This document shows, piece after piece, positions 55,902-64,000 of a stretch of 64,000 nucleotides of DNA. Made by a program: the position numbers and the translations under genes. The stretch is from Nemophila menziesii (Eukaryota; Streptophyta; Magnoliopsida; Boraginales; Hydrophyllaceae), in the NCBI GenBank assembly GCA_029959085.1, contig JARWIR010000024.1, positions 18,464,296 to 18,528,295 of the forward strand. Reading direction: 5' to 3'. How positions within the stretch are numbered: position 1 is the first letter of the stretch; each line of letters begins with the position of its first letter. The notes under the pieces were generated by a model that did no database searches, had not been told where the DNA came from, and worked only from the letters and a program-made list of their open reading frames with translations.

Positions 55902-57386
55902 ATGGCTGCGGTTGCTGCGACGAGCTTTATCTGTCGTCGTCAAACATTCTTATTATCTTTCTTATCACCGAAGAAAACCATCTCCACCTATCCTATCTTC
56001 AATCTCCATCGCCGTCTTTCATTTTCCTCTTCACAAGTCCAACAAGAAGAAGAAGATACTCTAAACCATATTAACCCAAACTCCATTAAGCCCAATGTAG
56101 TCAACATTCTAGAAGAAAGAGGTCTTCTCGATTCCGTCACATCCCAAAACCTCAGGTCCGTCGAACCTCCTCTTAGGGTTTACTGTGGTTTCGACCCAAC
56201 TGCTGAAACTCTCCACCTCGGTAACCTCCTTGGCCTCATCGTACTCTCTTGGTTCCTCCGCTGTAACCACCGTGTCGTGGCCTTAATCGGTGGCGCCACC
56301 GCACGTGTAGGTGATCCCTCCGGTAAAAGCCTTGAAAGACCCGAACTTGATGTCACCACTCTCGAAAAAAACACCGCCGGAATCTCCGCCATCATCTCCC
56401 GAATACTGGGTGGTAATCAAAATTCTGATTTCACCATTTTAAACAATTATGATTGGTGGAAAGACGTTAAATTGCTTGATTTTCTTAAGGATGTTGGGAA
56501 ATACGCACGTGTTGGAAGTATGATGTCCAAGGAAAGTGTCCGTAAAAGATTAGAATCCGAACAGGGGATGAGTTACACTGAATTCACTTACCAGCTTCTA
56601 CAAGGGTACGATTTTCTTCACCTTTACAAAACCGAGGGTGTTCGAGTACAAATAGGTGGAAGTGATCAATGGGGGAATATAACCGCGGGTACAGAACTTA
56701 TCCGTAAAATCCTCAAAAAACCCGACGAAAATGAAAATGAAGATGAAGAAAACGTGTATGGATTAACATTCCCTTTATTACTAAAATCCGACGGTACGAA
56801 ATTCGGTAAATCCGAGGAAGGTGCGATTTGGCTCTCGCCAGAATATTTATCTCCATACAAATTTTATCAGTATTTATACTCCACCCCAGATGCTGACGTG
56901 GCACGATTTCTTAAAATCTTAACATTCGTGAGCATGGACGAGATTCTAGCAATAGAGAAGGAAATGAGTACCCCAGGTTACATTCCGAATACAGCTCAGC
57001 GTAGGCTAGCTGAAGAAGTGACTAGGTTTGTCCATGGTGAAGAGGGTTTAAATGAGGCATTAAGAGCTACCGAGGCTTTAAAACCCGGGGCTCAAACGAA
57101 ATTAGATTCCAAGGTTATTGAAGGAATAGCTGAGGATGTTCCGTCTTGTGTTTTATCGTATGGTCAAGTTATGGATGTTTGTGTAGTTGATGTTTCGGTT
57201 ATATCTGGTTTGTTTGAAAGTAAATCAGCGGCTAGGCGATTGCTTAAGCAAGGAGGGCTTTATTTGAATAATAATAGAGTTGATAGTGAAGTTAAGAAGA
57301 TTGAGGCTAGTGATATTATTGATGGTAGATTTTTACTTTTATCAGCGGGAAAGAAGAACAAAATGGTTGTGAGATTATCGTCTTGA
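55902..57386 (+). CDS. Tyrosine--tRNA ligase, chloroplast/mitochondrial
   Basis: Intronless, 494 aa. The first ~50 residues are rich in Ser, Arg and Phe with few acidic residues, typical of an organellar transit peptide. The catalytic core is of bacterial class Ic type: CGFDPTAETLHLGNL contains the HIGH-like motif (HLGN), QGYDFLHLY and QIGGSDQWGNI bind tyrosine, and GTKFGKSEEG is the KMSKS loop. The C-terminus has an S4-type RNA-binding domain (SKSAARRLLKQGGLYLNNNRV). It charges organellar tRNA-Tyr with tyrosine using ATP for plastid and mitochondrial translation. Full length for the family, no lesion. The start is the first ATG after a T-rich leader, and it keeps the transit peptide. A LINE is inserted 294 bp downstream on the opposite strand. 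Confidence 0.95.
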   Translation: MAAVAATSFICRRQTFLLSFLSPKKTISTYPIFNLHRRLSFSSSQVQQEEEDTLNHINPNSIKPNVVNILEERGLLDSVTSQNLRSVEPPLRVYCGFDPTAETLHLGNLLGLIVLSWFLRCNHRVVALIGGATARVGDPSGKSLERPELDVTTLEKNTAGISAIISRILGGNQNSDFTILNNYDWWKDVKLLDFLKDVGKYARVGSMMSKESVRKRLESEQGMSYTEFTYQLLQGYDFLHLYKTEGVRVQIGGSDQWGNITAGTELIRKILKKPDENENEDEENVYGLTFPLLLKSDGTKFGKSEEGAIWLSPEYLSPYKFYQYLYSTPDADVARFLKILTFVSMDEILAIEKEMSTPGYIPNTAQRRLAEEVTRFVHGEEGLNEALRATEALKPGAQTKLDSKVIEGIAEDVPSCVLSYGQVMDVCVVDVSVISGLFESKSAARRLLKQGGLYLNNNRVDSEVKKIEASDIIDGRFLLLSAGKKNKMVVRLSS

Positions 57387-57849
57387 TTTTGATTGGTTCG
57401 GTTTATTATTTTTGTGTTATTTATATGTTGTGCAAAACATTGTCTTTTTTGGATTACAATAGAGAGGCCTTTATTTAATTCAATTTTATTTTACTCTGTT
57501 ATAGTTTTACTAGTGAAAGATTTTTAAGCATCGCCTTATAGGTTTATAGTTGAATTTCTGAGAGGTGATCAAGAAACTCATTAAATTTATTTGTCTTATA
57601 GTTAAGGTCGTGATTTATTCTTGTTACCTGTTACTTTTAAGGTTATTAAATCGGTATGAATATCAAGTGTTATTGTTTTTTGCTCGGCAAGTAGTATTTT
57701 ATTAGATCAAACCTTTTCAAAGTTACATGGGCTAGACTAACAAGTCTATTACATTTTCAATTGGGCCAGTCCACTTGGACCCCCTAAAAAACATTAGACA
57801 CCTAAACGACAAAACTCCTAAGTACAACTCATAAGTGTACACAAGTACA

Positions 57850-60800
57850 CTACACCGAATCTAAACTCCATCTAACCCTAATCGGGTCAACGCTCCTCTT
57901 TTCCTTCTCCTTCTTGAATCTGCATAACACCTCTTTGAATGCCATAGCGATGTAATCAAATATTTCCTCTTCAGATTTGTATATATTCTTGAATACCCTC
58001 TCATTTCTTTCAATCCATACACAGTATGTAGCGATTGAAAGTAGTATTCGCAGAATCTCATGGTTCGTATCTTTATCATTCTTGAAATCAATGTACCATT
58101 TCATAAGATCCGACCAGTTTGAGATTTTGGTGGAGATCCCGTGAATATTCAAGCATTTGAACCATATTCTCCTCGTGAATGAGCAGTCCCAAAAGAGGTG
58201 GTTTCTATCTTCACTCGCAATTTTGCAAAATTCGCATAATGAATTAGAAATTACTCCCCAAGATGCTAATCTGTATTTTGTAGGTAGTCTGTCCAGTTGA
58301 ATCAGCCAGAGGATAAATTTGTACTTGGGTGGACTTCTGGAGCTCCAAATAACCGAGGACCATTCATTGAGTGGCTTCTTAGATCTCAAGTGTTCATAGG
58401 TTTCACTGAATACAAAGGTACCCTTTTTACTGCACTTCCAAAATATTTTATCTTTTTTATTTGGCATAATTTTTATACTAGCAGTAATTTTTTCCATAAA
58501 TTTAAAATTTGCAGGCCATCTCCATCTTGTACCACATATAAATTTACTCAGTTTACATTCAGTGTAATAGCCTGAGACCAAGCTGCTGCTCTGAATGTCC
58601 TGGAGGGATTTGTTCTGAGGAATCCAGAAGTCACCCCACAATGAAATTTCTTTTCCATTTCCAATCTGGTATGATATCAATTTACTGGCTAAGTACCTTA
58701 ACTTGAGAATCTTTCTCCAACCCCATGAGGTGTCCTGTGGAATTTGAATTGACCAGAAAGACTTCCCTTTTAATAGATTTGTCTGAACCCAACTGGACCA
58801 TAAAGTGTTTTGTGGGAAACAGCAGTTCCATAATAACTTTAAAATAGAAACTTGATTTTGAAGATTTAAGTCCCTGATGCCTAATCCCCCTTCTTTAATA
58901 GGATAACAGATAGCTTCCCAAGATACTTTGGCCCCACCATGAGTTTCACTAGAGCCTTTCCATAAGAAAGCAGTCATCTTTTGTTGGAGTTCTTTAATCA
59001 CTCTTTTAGGTATAGCAAAAATATTAAACCAATAACTTGATAAATTGTTTAATACTGACTTGATCAATTGGAGTCTCCCTGCATAGGATAGGTGCTTGGA
59101 GCTCCAATGATCAATCTTCTTGACCATTTTCTCCACTAAGGGCTTACAATCTTCAGCACTCAACCTCCCAGAAATTAAAGGCACCCCTAAATATTTCATA
59201 GGTAGGTGTCCCTCTGGAATTTTTAAAATGTCCCAAATTTCTTGCTTGATAACATCAGTGCACCCACCATAAAAAATGTTACTTTTGTTATAGCTGATCT
59301 GTAAGCCTGATAATCTGTAAAATAAACTCAAACCATCTTTAATAAGTTGAGCTGTAACTCGGTCAGGCTTAAAAAACACCATAAGATCATCAGCAAACAT
59401 AAGATTGTTTAATTGAAGGCTTTTACATTTAGGGTGCCAAGAAAAACTCTTCTTGTTACCAATCTTCTTTAGTATCTTAGTAAGGATCTCCATACATAAT
59501 ACAAACAGATAAGGAGAGAGAGGATCACCCTGTCTCAGGCCTCTCTCCCCTTTAATAAAGCCTCTTGGAGTCCCATTAATTAATAAACTATAAGAGGTGG
59601 TAGTTAAACACATCTTAATCCAAGATATAAACACCTCAGGGTATCCAAAGTTCTCTAATACTTTAAGAACAAAATCCCAATCAAGGGAATCGTATGCTTT
59701 CATTAAATCAAGTTTCAAAGCACATCTTTTGGATATATGAGCTCTGTTATAGCCCCTTACAAGTTCTTGCGCAATAAGAATATTTTCACCTATATTTCTG
59801 TTTTGTACAAAAGCTGATTGATTATTTGATATTAGCTCCTGTAATGTGTTCTTTAATCTATTAACAATCAGTTTAGATATTATTTTATAGATAATATTGC
59901 AGCATGCAATAGGTCTATAACTTTTAACTGAGGTGGGATTGTGGCACTTAGGGATTAAAGTGATGACAGCTGAATTAATCTCTTTAAGTAATTGACAGTC
60001 CTGAAAAGAGCTTTTAATGGCAGTACATACCTCAGGTCCAACAATGTGCCACATCTTTTTAAAGAAACCAGCTGTATAACCATCTGGTCCAGGACTTTTA
60101 GAGCTATCCATTGAAAATAAAGCCTCCTTTATCTCCTTATCAGATATAGGTGAGATTAAATCTGAAGCTTGATTTTCTGAAATTTTGTTAGAGCTGATTC
60201 TCCTTAATAGATTTGTATCATAATCCTCCTTGTTCTCTCTTTTTTTTCCCAGGAGGTCAGTGTAAAACTTCACAAATTCTTGTGAGATTAAAACATCTTC
60301 AGTAATAATTGTCCCATTATCCAAGGTAATATTATTGATACTATTTTGTGATTTTCTGCCATTTACCCAGTTCATAAAATACCTAGTGTTTAAATCACCT
60401 TCATCAACCCAAATAGCTCTAGATTTCTGTCTAATAATTGATTCTTCTTTAATTCTTTCATCATGAAGTTCAGTAAGAAGTTGAGTTTCTTCTTGTAATA
60501 TTACTTCACTTTTGTTACCTTGCATTCTAAGGTTTTGAATGTCAGATAGCCTACTATGAATATGATTGATCTTATTTGAGCTATTCTTAAAGTGCAGGTT
60601 GTTGAACTCTTTCAATTTACCCTTGAGGATTTTGAGCTTCTTGGTCAGGCTGTACATAGGAGAGCCAGTAACTTTGGTACTCCATGTTTCAACCACCAAA
60701 GGGGTGAATTGTTCATGTTCCATCCAAATATTATAGAATCTGAAAGGAGAGGGTCCCCTTTTCCTACATGGGAATATCTCCAAGTGTTGACTACAATGGT

Positions 60801-61473
60801 CAGACACACCTGGAGGCTTGAGAATAAGGGCTGCTTGGGTAAACTTATTGAGCCAAGTTGAGTTGACATATGTTCTATCAATTCTACTTGCTCTCATCTC
60901 TTCTCCAGCAGCTCTATTAGTCCAAGTAAATTTGGGTCCATTATAAGTAAGATCAGTAAGTTCTAAATCCTCCACACACTTAATCATTTCATATGCGCTT
61001 TCAGTTAAACTATCACAATTCAGTCTCTCCTCTATACTAGTTATTTCATTGAAGTCACCTTGAATAACCCATGCTTCATTGTTTACTAAACTCTCCCATC
61101 CCCTCAAGGTATGCCACAGAATGTGTCTCAGATTAACATCATTCATGGCATACACTGGGGTATAATAAAAAACTGTATTAGAATCTATGTGTCTGACCTT
61201 GAGTAAAATAGCTTGGTCAGTCATAGCAATAACAGTAACATCAACTATTTTTGGGTTCCAACAGGTCCATATCCTCCCATGATCATGTTTGATATAATTT
61301 GTAACTACTTGCCATTTATTAAAAGTAGACTTTAAAACTTTATCTGACTTGTGAGATTTGATTTTTGTTTCCAGGAAACTAAAAATCCATGTCTCTTTAT
61401 TAATAACTTGCTTCAGGCAATCATCTTGCTTGAGCTTTTTATTCATACCTCTCACATTCCATGTGACTATCAT
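57850..61473 (-). CDS. LINE ORF2, 1207 aa: endonuclease, reverse transcriptase, zf-RVT
   Basis: N-terminal APE-type endonuclease (residues 1-240): MIVTWNVRGMN, SFLETKIKSHK (catalytic Glu), VIQGDFNEITS (Asp/Asn), FTWTNRAAGEE, RIDRTYVNS, GVSDHCSQHLE (His). Reverse transcriptase (about 440-720): SKSPGPDGYTAGFFKK, VITLIPKCHNPTSVKSYRPI, SAFVQNRNIGENI, LDLMKAYDSLDWDF, GLRQGDPLSPYLF, LMFADDLMVF with the catalytic FADD, LQISYNKSNIFY. C-terminal zf-RVT (SPPKYKFILWLIQLDRLPTK, CEFC, RNHLFWDCSFTRRIW). No internal stop; all catalytic boxes are present. It nicks target DNA and copies the LINE RNA in place. The start ATG overlaps the ORF1 stop (TAATG). Length is usual for a plant L1 without RNase H. Confidence 0.9.
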   Translation of the reverse strand: MIVTWNVRGMNKKLKQDDCLKQVINKETWIFSFLETKIKSHKSDKVLKSTFNKWQVVTNYIKHDHGRIWTCWNPKIVDVTVIAMTDQAILLKVRHIDSNTVFYYTPVYAMNDVNLRHILWHTLRGWESLVNNEAWVIQGDFNEITSIEERLNCDSLTESAYEMIKCVEDLELTDLTYNGPKFTWTNRAAGEEMRASRIDRTYVNSTWLNKFTQAALILKPPGVSDHCSQHLEIFPCRKRGPSPFRFYNIWMEHEQFTPLVVETWSTKVTGSPMYSLTKKLKILKGKLKEFNNLHFKNSSNKINHIHSRLSDIQNLRMQGNKSEVILQEETQLLTELHDERIKEESIIRQKSRAIWVDEGDLNTRYFMNWVNGRKSQNSINNITLDNGTIITEDVLISQEFVKFYTDLLGKKRENKEDYDTNLLRRISSNKISENQASDLISPISDKEIKEALFSMDSSKSPGPDGYTAGFFKKMWHIVGPEVCTAIKSSFQDCQLLKEINSAVITLIPKCHNPTSVKSYRPIACCNIIYKIISKLIVNRLKNTLQELISNNQSAFVQNRNIGENILIAQELVRGYNRAHISKRCALKLDLMKAYDSLDWDFVLKVLENFGYPEVFISWIKMCLTTTSYSLLINGTPRGFIKGERGLRQGDPLSPYLFVLCMEILTKILKKIGNKKSFSWHPKCKSLQLNNLMFADDLMVFFKPDRVTAQLIKDGLSLFYRLSGLQISYNKSNIFYGGCTDVIKQEIWDILKIPEGHLPMKYLGVPLISGRLSAEDCKPLVEKMVKKIDHWSSKHLSYAGRLQLIKSVLNNLSSYWFNIFAIPKRVIKELQQKMTAFLWKGSSETHGGAKVSWEAICYPIKEGGLGIRDLNLQNQVSILKLLWNCCFPQNTLWSSWVQTNLLKGKSFWSIQIPQDTSWGWRKILKLRYLASKLISYQIGNGKEISLWGDFWIPQNKSLQDIQSSSLVSGYYTECKLSKFICGTRWRWPANFKFMEKITASIKIMPNKKDKIFWKCSKKGTFVFSETYEHLRSKKPLNEWSSVIWSSRSPPKYKFILWLIQLDRLPTKYRLASWGVISNSLCEFCKIASEDRNHLFWDCSFTRRIWFKCLNIHGISTKISNWSDLMKWYIDFKNDKDTNHEILRILLSIATYCVWIERNERVFKNIYKSEEEIFDYIAMAFKEVLCRFKKEKEKRSVDPIRVRWSLDSV

Positions 61474-62816
61474 TAAATAGATGGGGGGTCAGGAGGCTTT
61501 TCAGCCATCACCTCTTCATCTTCATTCAACAAACTGGTGACCACTTCATCCAGGTTTACCTCATTTAGAACATCAAAACTGTTCTTGGTAAGTGTGTTTA
61601 CCTCACCTTCATTTGTAGGTGATTTGCCTCTTTTTGATGCAACTGTAACCCATTGAGGCTGAGTTTCAGTTACATTATTGTTAGATATCTTTTCTGGTAC
61701 TTTTGTTGCTTTAGGGATCCAAATTCCTTTGGTATTTCTACAATTGTTCTCTGAATGTCCTAACTTCTTACACTTTTGGCACAGTACAGGTTTCCATGAA
61801 TATTCAACCTCAACAGTTTCTATTATCCCTTTGCCCATGTCCAGGTCAAAATCCTCAATTAATTCCTTATTGAGGTCCATTTCAACACAAACCCTGGCAT
61901 AGCTCAGTCTAGTTTGTTCCTTGGTGATTTCATCCATTTGGATAGGCCTCCCTAATGCACTAGCAACCACACCTAAACCCTCTTTTGTCCATAACTCACC
62001 AGGTACCTTCCTTAACTTAACCCATACAGGAACTTTGTCAAGCTTAAACTTCTCAAAGTGAGTATTTGGGGTCCATTTTCTGAGGAGTAGAGGCCTGTTG
62101 TTGACATGCCAAAGCTCACCAAGCACTTTTGAACATGCTTCCTCGGTTTCAAACTTGAAGATATACAACCCTTGTTCAGATGTGCATATTTTAATGTTTC
62201 CAAACTCTTTCCATTGGTTTAGCACCATGTTTTTAACCATGTGGAAAGGTTGAGGTCTCTCTAAAAATTGACCAACTACACAATTGGCCCAGTTCTTACA
62301 ACCATCTTCAATGATTTGAGGATTTGGGGTGACCCGGATCCTACCATTTACAGTTTGAGGGGCAGTATAATCTAGTTTGACCTCATCTCTTATTTTACCA
62401 TCAAACATAGAGCTCCAAGCCTTTGCTGGCGAAACCCATGTGGTATTTGCCCTAGGTTCTGTATCTCTTACTGGACTCAAAATTATTGGAGGGGAATGAT
62501 GAAGATTTTCTGACCCCTCACCAATCTCACCTCTAACAGGTAAAACAGGGCCAGATTTCCCTCCAGGAGTTGGAAGAGGAGGGAAATTAGCCTCACCTTG
62601 TGTTAAATTTTCAGATCTGTTGCTTAAAGGTGTTTGTACCACAGTAGGTATACTCGCAACCCTAGTTTGAGAGGTTGACGGCGTTGAATTTCTAGGTGAC
62701 TGGTAAGTGTTTGTTATTTTGCCTAAGCCAGATCTGGTATTTATGTATTGTGTTTTCTGTTCAATGGCAGGTTTTGGAATAGGCAATTGGGTTTTATTGG
62801 GTTTCCCTCTTGCCAT
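61473..62816 (-). CDS. LINE ORF1, 447 aa: DUF4283 and CCHC RNA-binding protein
   Basis: Starts MARGKPNKTQLPIPKPA with a long Pro/Ser/Thr-rich N-terminus (1-140). Then the DUF4283-like domain (about 175-290): CVVGQFLERPQPFHMVKN, ICTSEQGLYIFKFETEEAC, WHVNNRPLLLRKW, VWVKLRKVPGELWT. A CCHC zinc knuckle follows (CQKCKKLGHSENNC, about 348-361), then a polar tail. It binds LINE RNA to form the ribonucleoprotein needed for retrotransposition. No lesion. Its TAA stop shares a base with the ORF2 ATG, suggesting ORF2 is made by re-initiation. Confidence 0.85.
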   Translation of the reverse strand: MARGKPNKTQLPIPKPAIEQKTQYINTRSGLGKITNTYQSPRNSTPSTSQTRVASIPTVVQTPLSNRSENLTQGEANFPPLPTPGGKSGPVLPVRGEIGEGSENLHHSPPIILSPVRDTEPRANTTWVSPAKAWSSMFDGKIRDEVKLDYTAPQTVNGRIRVTPNPQIIEDGCKNWANCVVGQFLERPQPFHMVKNMVLNQWKEFGNIKICTSEQGLYIFKFETEEACSKVLGELWHVNNRPLLLRKWTPNTHFEKFKLDKVPVWVKLRKVPGELWTKEGLGVVASALGRPIQMDEITKEQTRLSYARVCVEMDLNKELIEDFDLDMGKGIIETVEVEYSWKPVLCQKCKKLGHSENNCRNTKGIWIPKATKVPEKISNNNVTETQPQWVTVASKRGKSPTNEGEVNTLTKNSFDVLNEVNLDEVVTSLLNEDEEVMAEKPPDPPSI

Positions 62817-63083
62817 TGGATCTAACTATTCAAGATGATATAGTTAGCGCTATTTGGAGAGAAGAAAATTATGAAGACTCGAAGAACACGAAGAAAAAAC
62901 GAAGAACAAACAGAAAATTTGATTAAAAGTAGAGCAGAAATTGTAAATCTAAACTATTTTTTGCTTTTTTAAGACTCGATTTGTTTGTTTATTGACCTGT
63001 ACACGTTAGCAAATGCTAACGTGCACTAAAAGATGTAACAACCTAGAGAGGACTTTTCTATCATGAGAGAGAAAACTTCTTTT
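62817..63083 (-). other. LINE 5' leader
   Basis: Non-coding 267 bp between the 19-bp duplication and ORF1; it probably holds the internal promoter. Confidence 0.5.
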
Positions 63084-63102
63084 TATCAAGTGTTATTGTT
63101 TT

Positions 63103-63741
63103 GGGCTAATATATGTGATACAGAACAAATATATCTTAAAAAGTCTTCAAGAGTGGAATCAAGCAGATTGTTTGAGCTGAGAGCATAGAAGAACTCGAAC
63201 GGGGAATTAAAGAGCACAGAGAATAGGATCTCTAGAAATTGAGCCGAGGTCTTGAATTAAATAGGAGAATGCAAATTTTGATCTGCTGAAATGGTAGCCC
63301 TGGGACATCCAATGAATATGGAATAATAAAAATATTAGGATGGTCCTTTGCATAAATTGAACTTCTGAAAGGACAAGATAAGATCTGCGAAGAAGCACGA
63401 AAAAAAAGATGACTCCTCCTCAAGATCAACTTTCATTCCTATGTTCTTTTATATTAATTTCAGAAGACTCTATGTTTTACACTCTCGACTTTAGTGGAGT
63501 ACCTTATCTCTACATCCCCAATGTTTCAACCCATAGACAGTAGAAGATGTTAGCCGTGGTTCTTTTAGTTTAGTTAGCTATCCCTATTGCCCTTTTCAAA
63601 TTCTTCCATTTCCATTAGTTTTGTTGCTATGTTTTTTTATCAAAGGAGGGTCAGTCTTTTGTTAAAATAATAATAATAATAATAGACTTAGATAAAACTA
63701 AACTAACCCTTCTTAGGACAGAAACTACAACAAAAGAAAAC
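63103..63741. other. Intergenic, no gene recognised
   Basis: Short minus-strand frames at 63207-63429 overlap and show no domain. A TAA microsatellite lies at 63668-63684. Confidence 0.4.
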
Positions 63742-63758
63742 AACATAGAGATAAACAT

Positions 63759-63901
63759 GGTTCAAATCCCCTCTCTGAACATGTGTAACCTAATTTTGAT
63801 TAACCTGAAAATATGCATAAGGAGGCGTGTATATTTTTCCATGGGGATTAGTCGTGGTGCGCGAAAGTTGGTCCGGATATCCATGATATCAACAAAAAAA
63901 A
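63759..63901 (+). mobile_element. SINE (Au-like), 5'-truncated
   Basis: Begins GGTTCAAATCCCCT, the RNA polymerase III box B of tRNA-derived SINEs, and contains GGGGATTAGTCGTGGTGCGC and GTTGGTCCGGATA, the conserved 3' body of Au-type plant SINEs, ending in poly-A. A 17-bp target duplication AACATAGAGATAAACAT lies at 63742-63758 and 63902-63918. Box A and the 5' part are absent, so transcription of this copy is unlikely. Confidence 0.75.
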
Positions 63902-64000
63902 AACATAGAGATAAACATAATAACATGCCAAGCTAAGTGATAAAATCTTTTGTCGACATTACAATAAATTTTAGAAAATTTTACCCAACGAATTTTAAGC

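Larger units (their letters stand above)
57680..63083 (-). mobile_element. Full-length LINE (L1 type) with 19-bp target duplication
   Basis: Flanked by TATCAAGTGTTATTGTTTT at 57661-57679 and 63084-63102, identical. Two complete, overlapping ORFs and a 267-bp 5' leader. The 3' end meets only a short A run (T on the plus strand, 57676-57681), so the tail is short or merged with the duplication. It is a different family from LINE copies 1 and 2. Confidence 0.9.

Overview
This window is nuclear DNA from a flowering plant, most likely a eudicot. The genes have introns. The transposable elements are typical of plants: Ty1/copia including a Sirevirus, L1-type LINEs with DUF4283/CCHC ORF1, CACTA, MuDR-type MULE, hAT, Stowaway, and an Au-like SINE. 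A tyrosyl-tRNA synthetase of bacterial type is encoded in the nucleus. The sequence is AT-rich. I cannot name the species; a Caryophyllales-type genome would fit, but that is only an impression.

Layout. 1-12 kb: the 3' part of a Kelch-repeat gene, a remnant exon of an MSS51-like gene, an unrecognised 3-exon gene (5127-6276, minus), a degenerate RNase H domain, a Stowaway MITE, short tandem repeats, a 192-bp MULE-type MITE and a small gene relic. 12.7-17.4 kb: a CACTA element whose TNP2-like transposase is complete over four exons except for one in-frame TGA, followed by a 41-bp subterminal repeat array and the 3' terminus. 17.4-21.8 kb: LINE copy 1 (plus strand), decayed and abutted by an LTR-like non-coding element. 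22.8-30.6 kb: a LINE ORF2 remnant split by a young Sirevirus with two 1162-bp LTRs and a perfect 5-bp target duplication. 33.1-37.8 kb: a second, older copia element, truncated at its 5' end and carrying a 406-bp hAT MITE. 37.8-39.2 kb: a broken kinesin-4 gene. 39.8-48.5 kb: LINE copy 2 (minus strand), carrying a Stowaway element with a MULE MITE nested inside it, a 1452-bp insert flanked by a perfect 263-bp duplication, and a second copy of the LTR-like element. 48.5-54.9 kb: a MULE with a dead MURA transposase and, converging on it, an intact 7-exon plant mobile domain (PMD) gene. 55.1-57.4 kb: a possible membrane-protein ORF and an intact organellar TyrRS gene. 57.7-63.1 kb: a full-length LINE with both ORFs open and a 19-bp target duplication. 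63.7-63.9 kb: a 5'-truncated SINE.

The only clear housekeeping gene is TyrRS (55902-57386). Most of the rest is nested transposons, and the order of insertion can be read directly. The most unusual structure is the MULE. Its transposase is broken and has lost a catalytic Asp, while the PMD gene it carries has no lesion in 545 codons and seven exons. Nine copies of a ~23-bp GC-rich palindrome sit in three groups of three, at the left end, between the two convergent genes, and at the right end.
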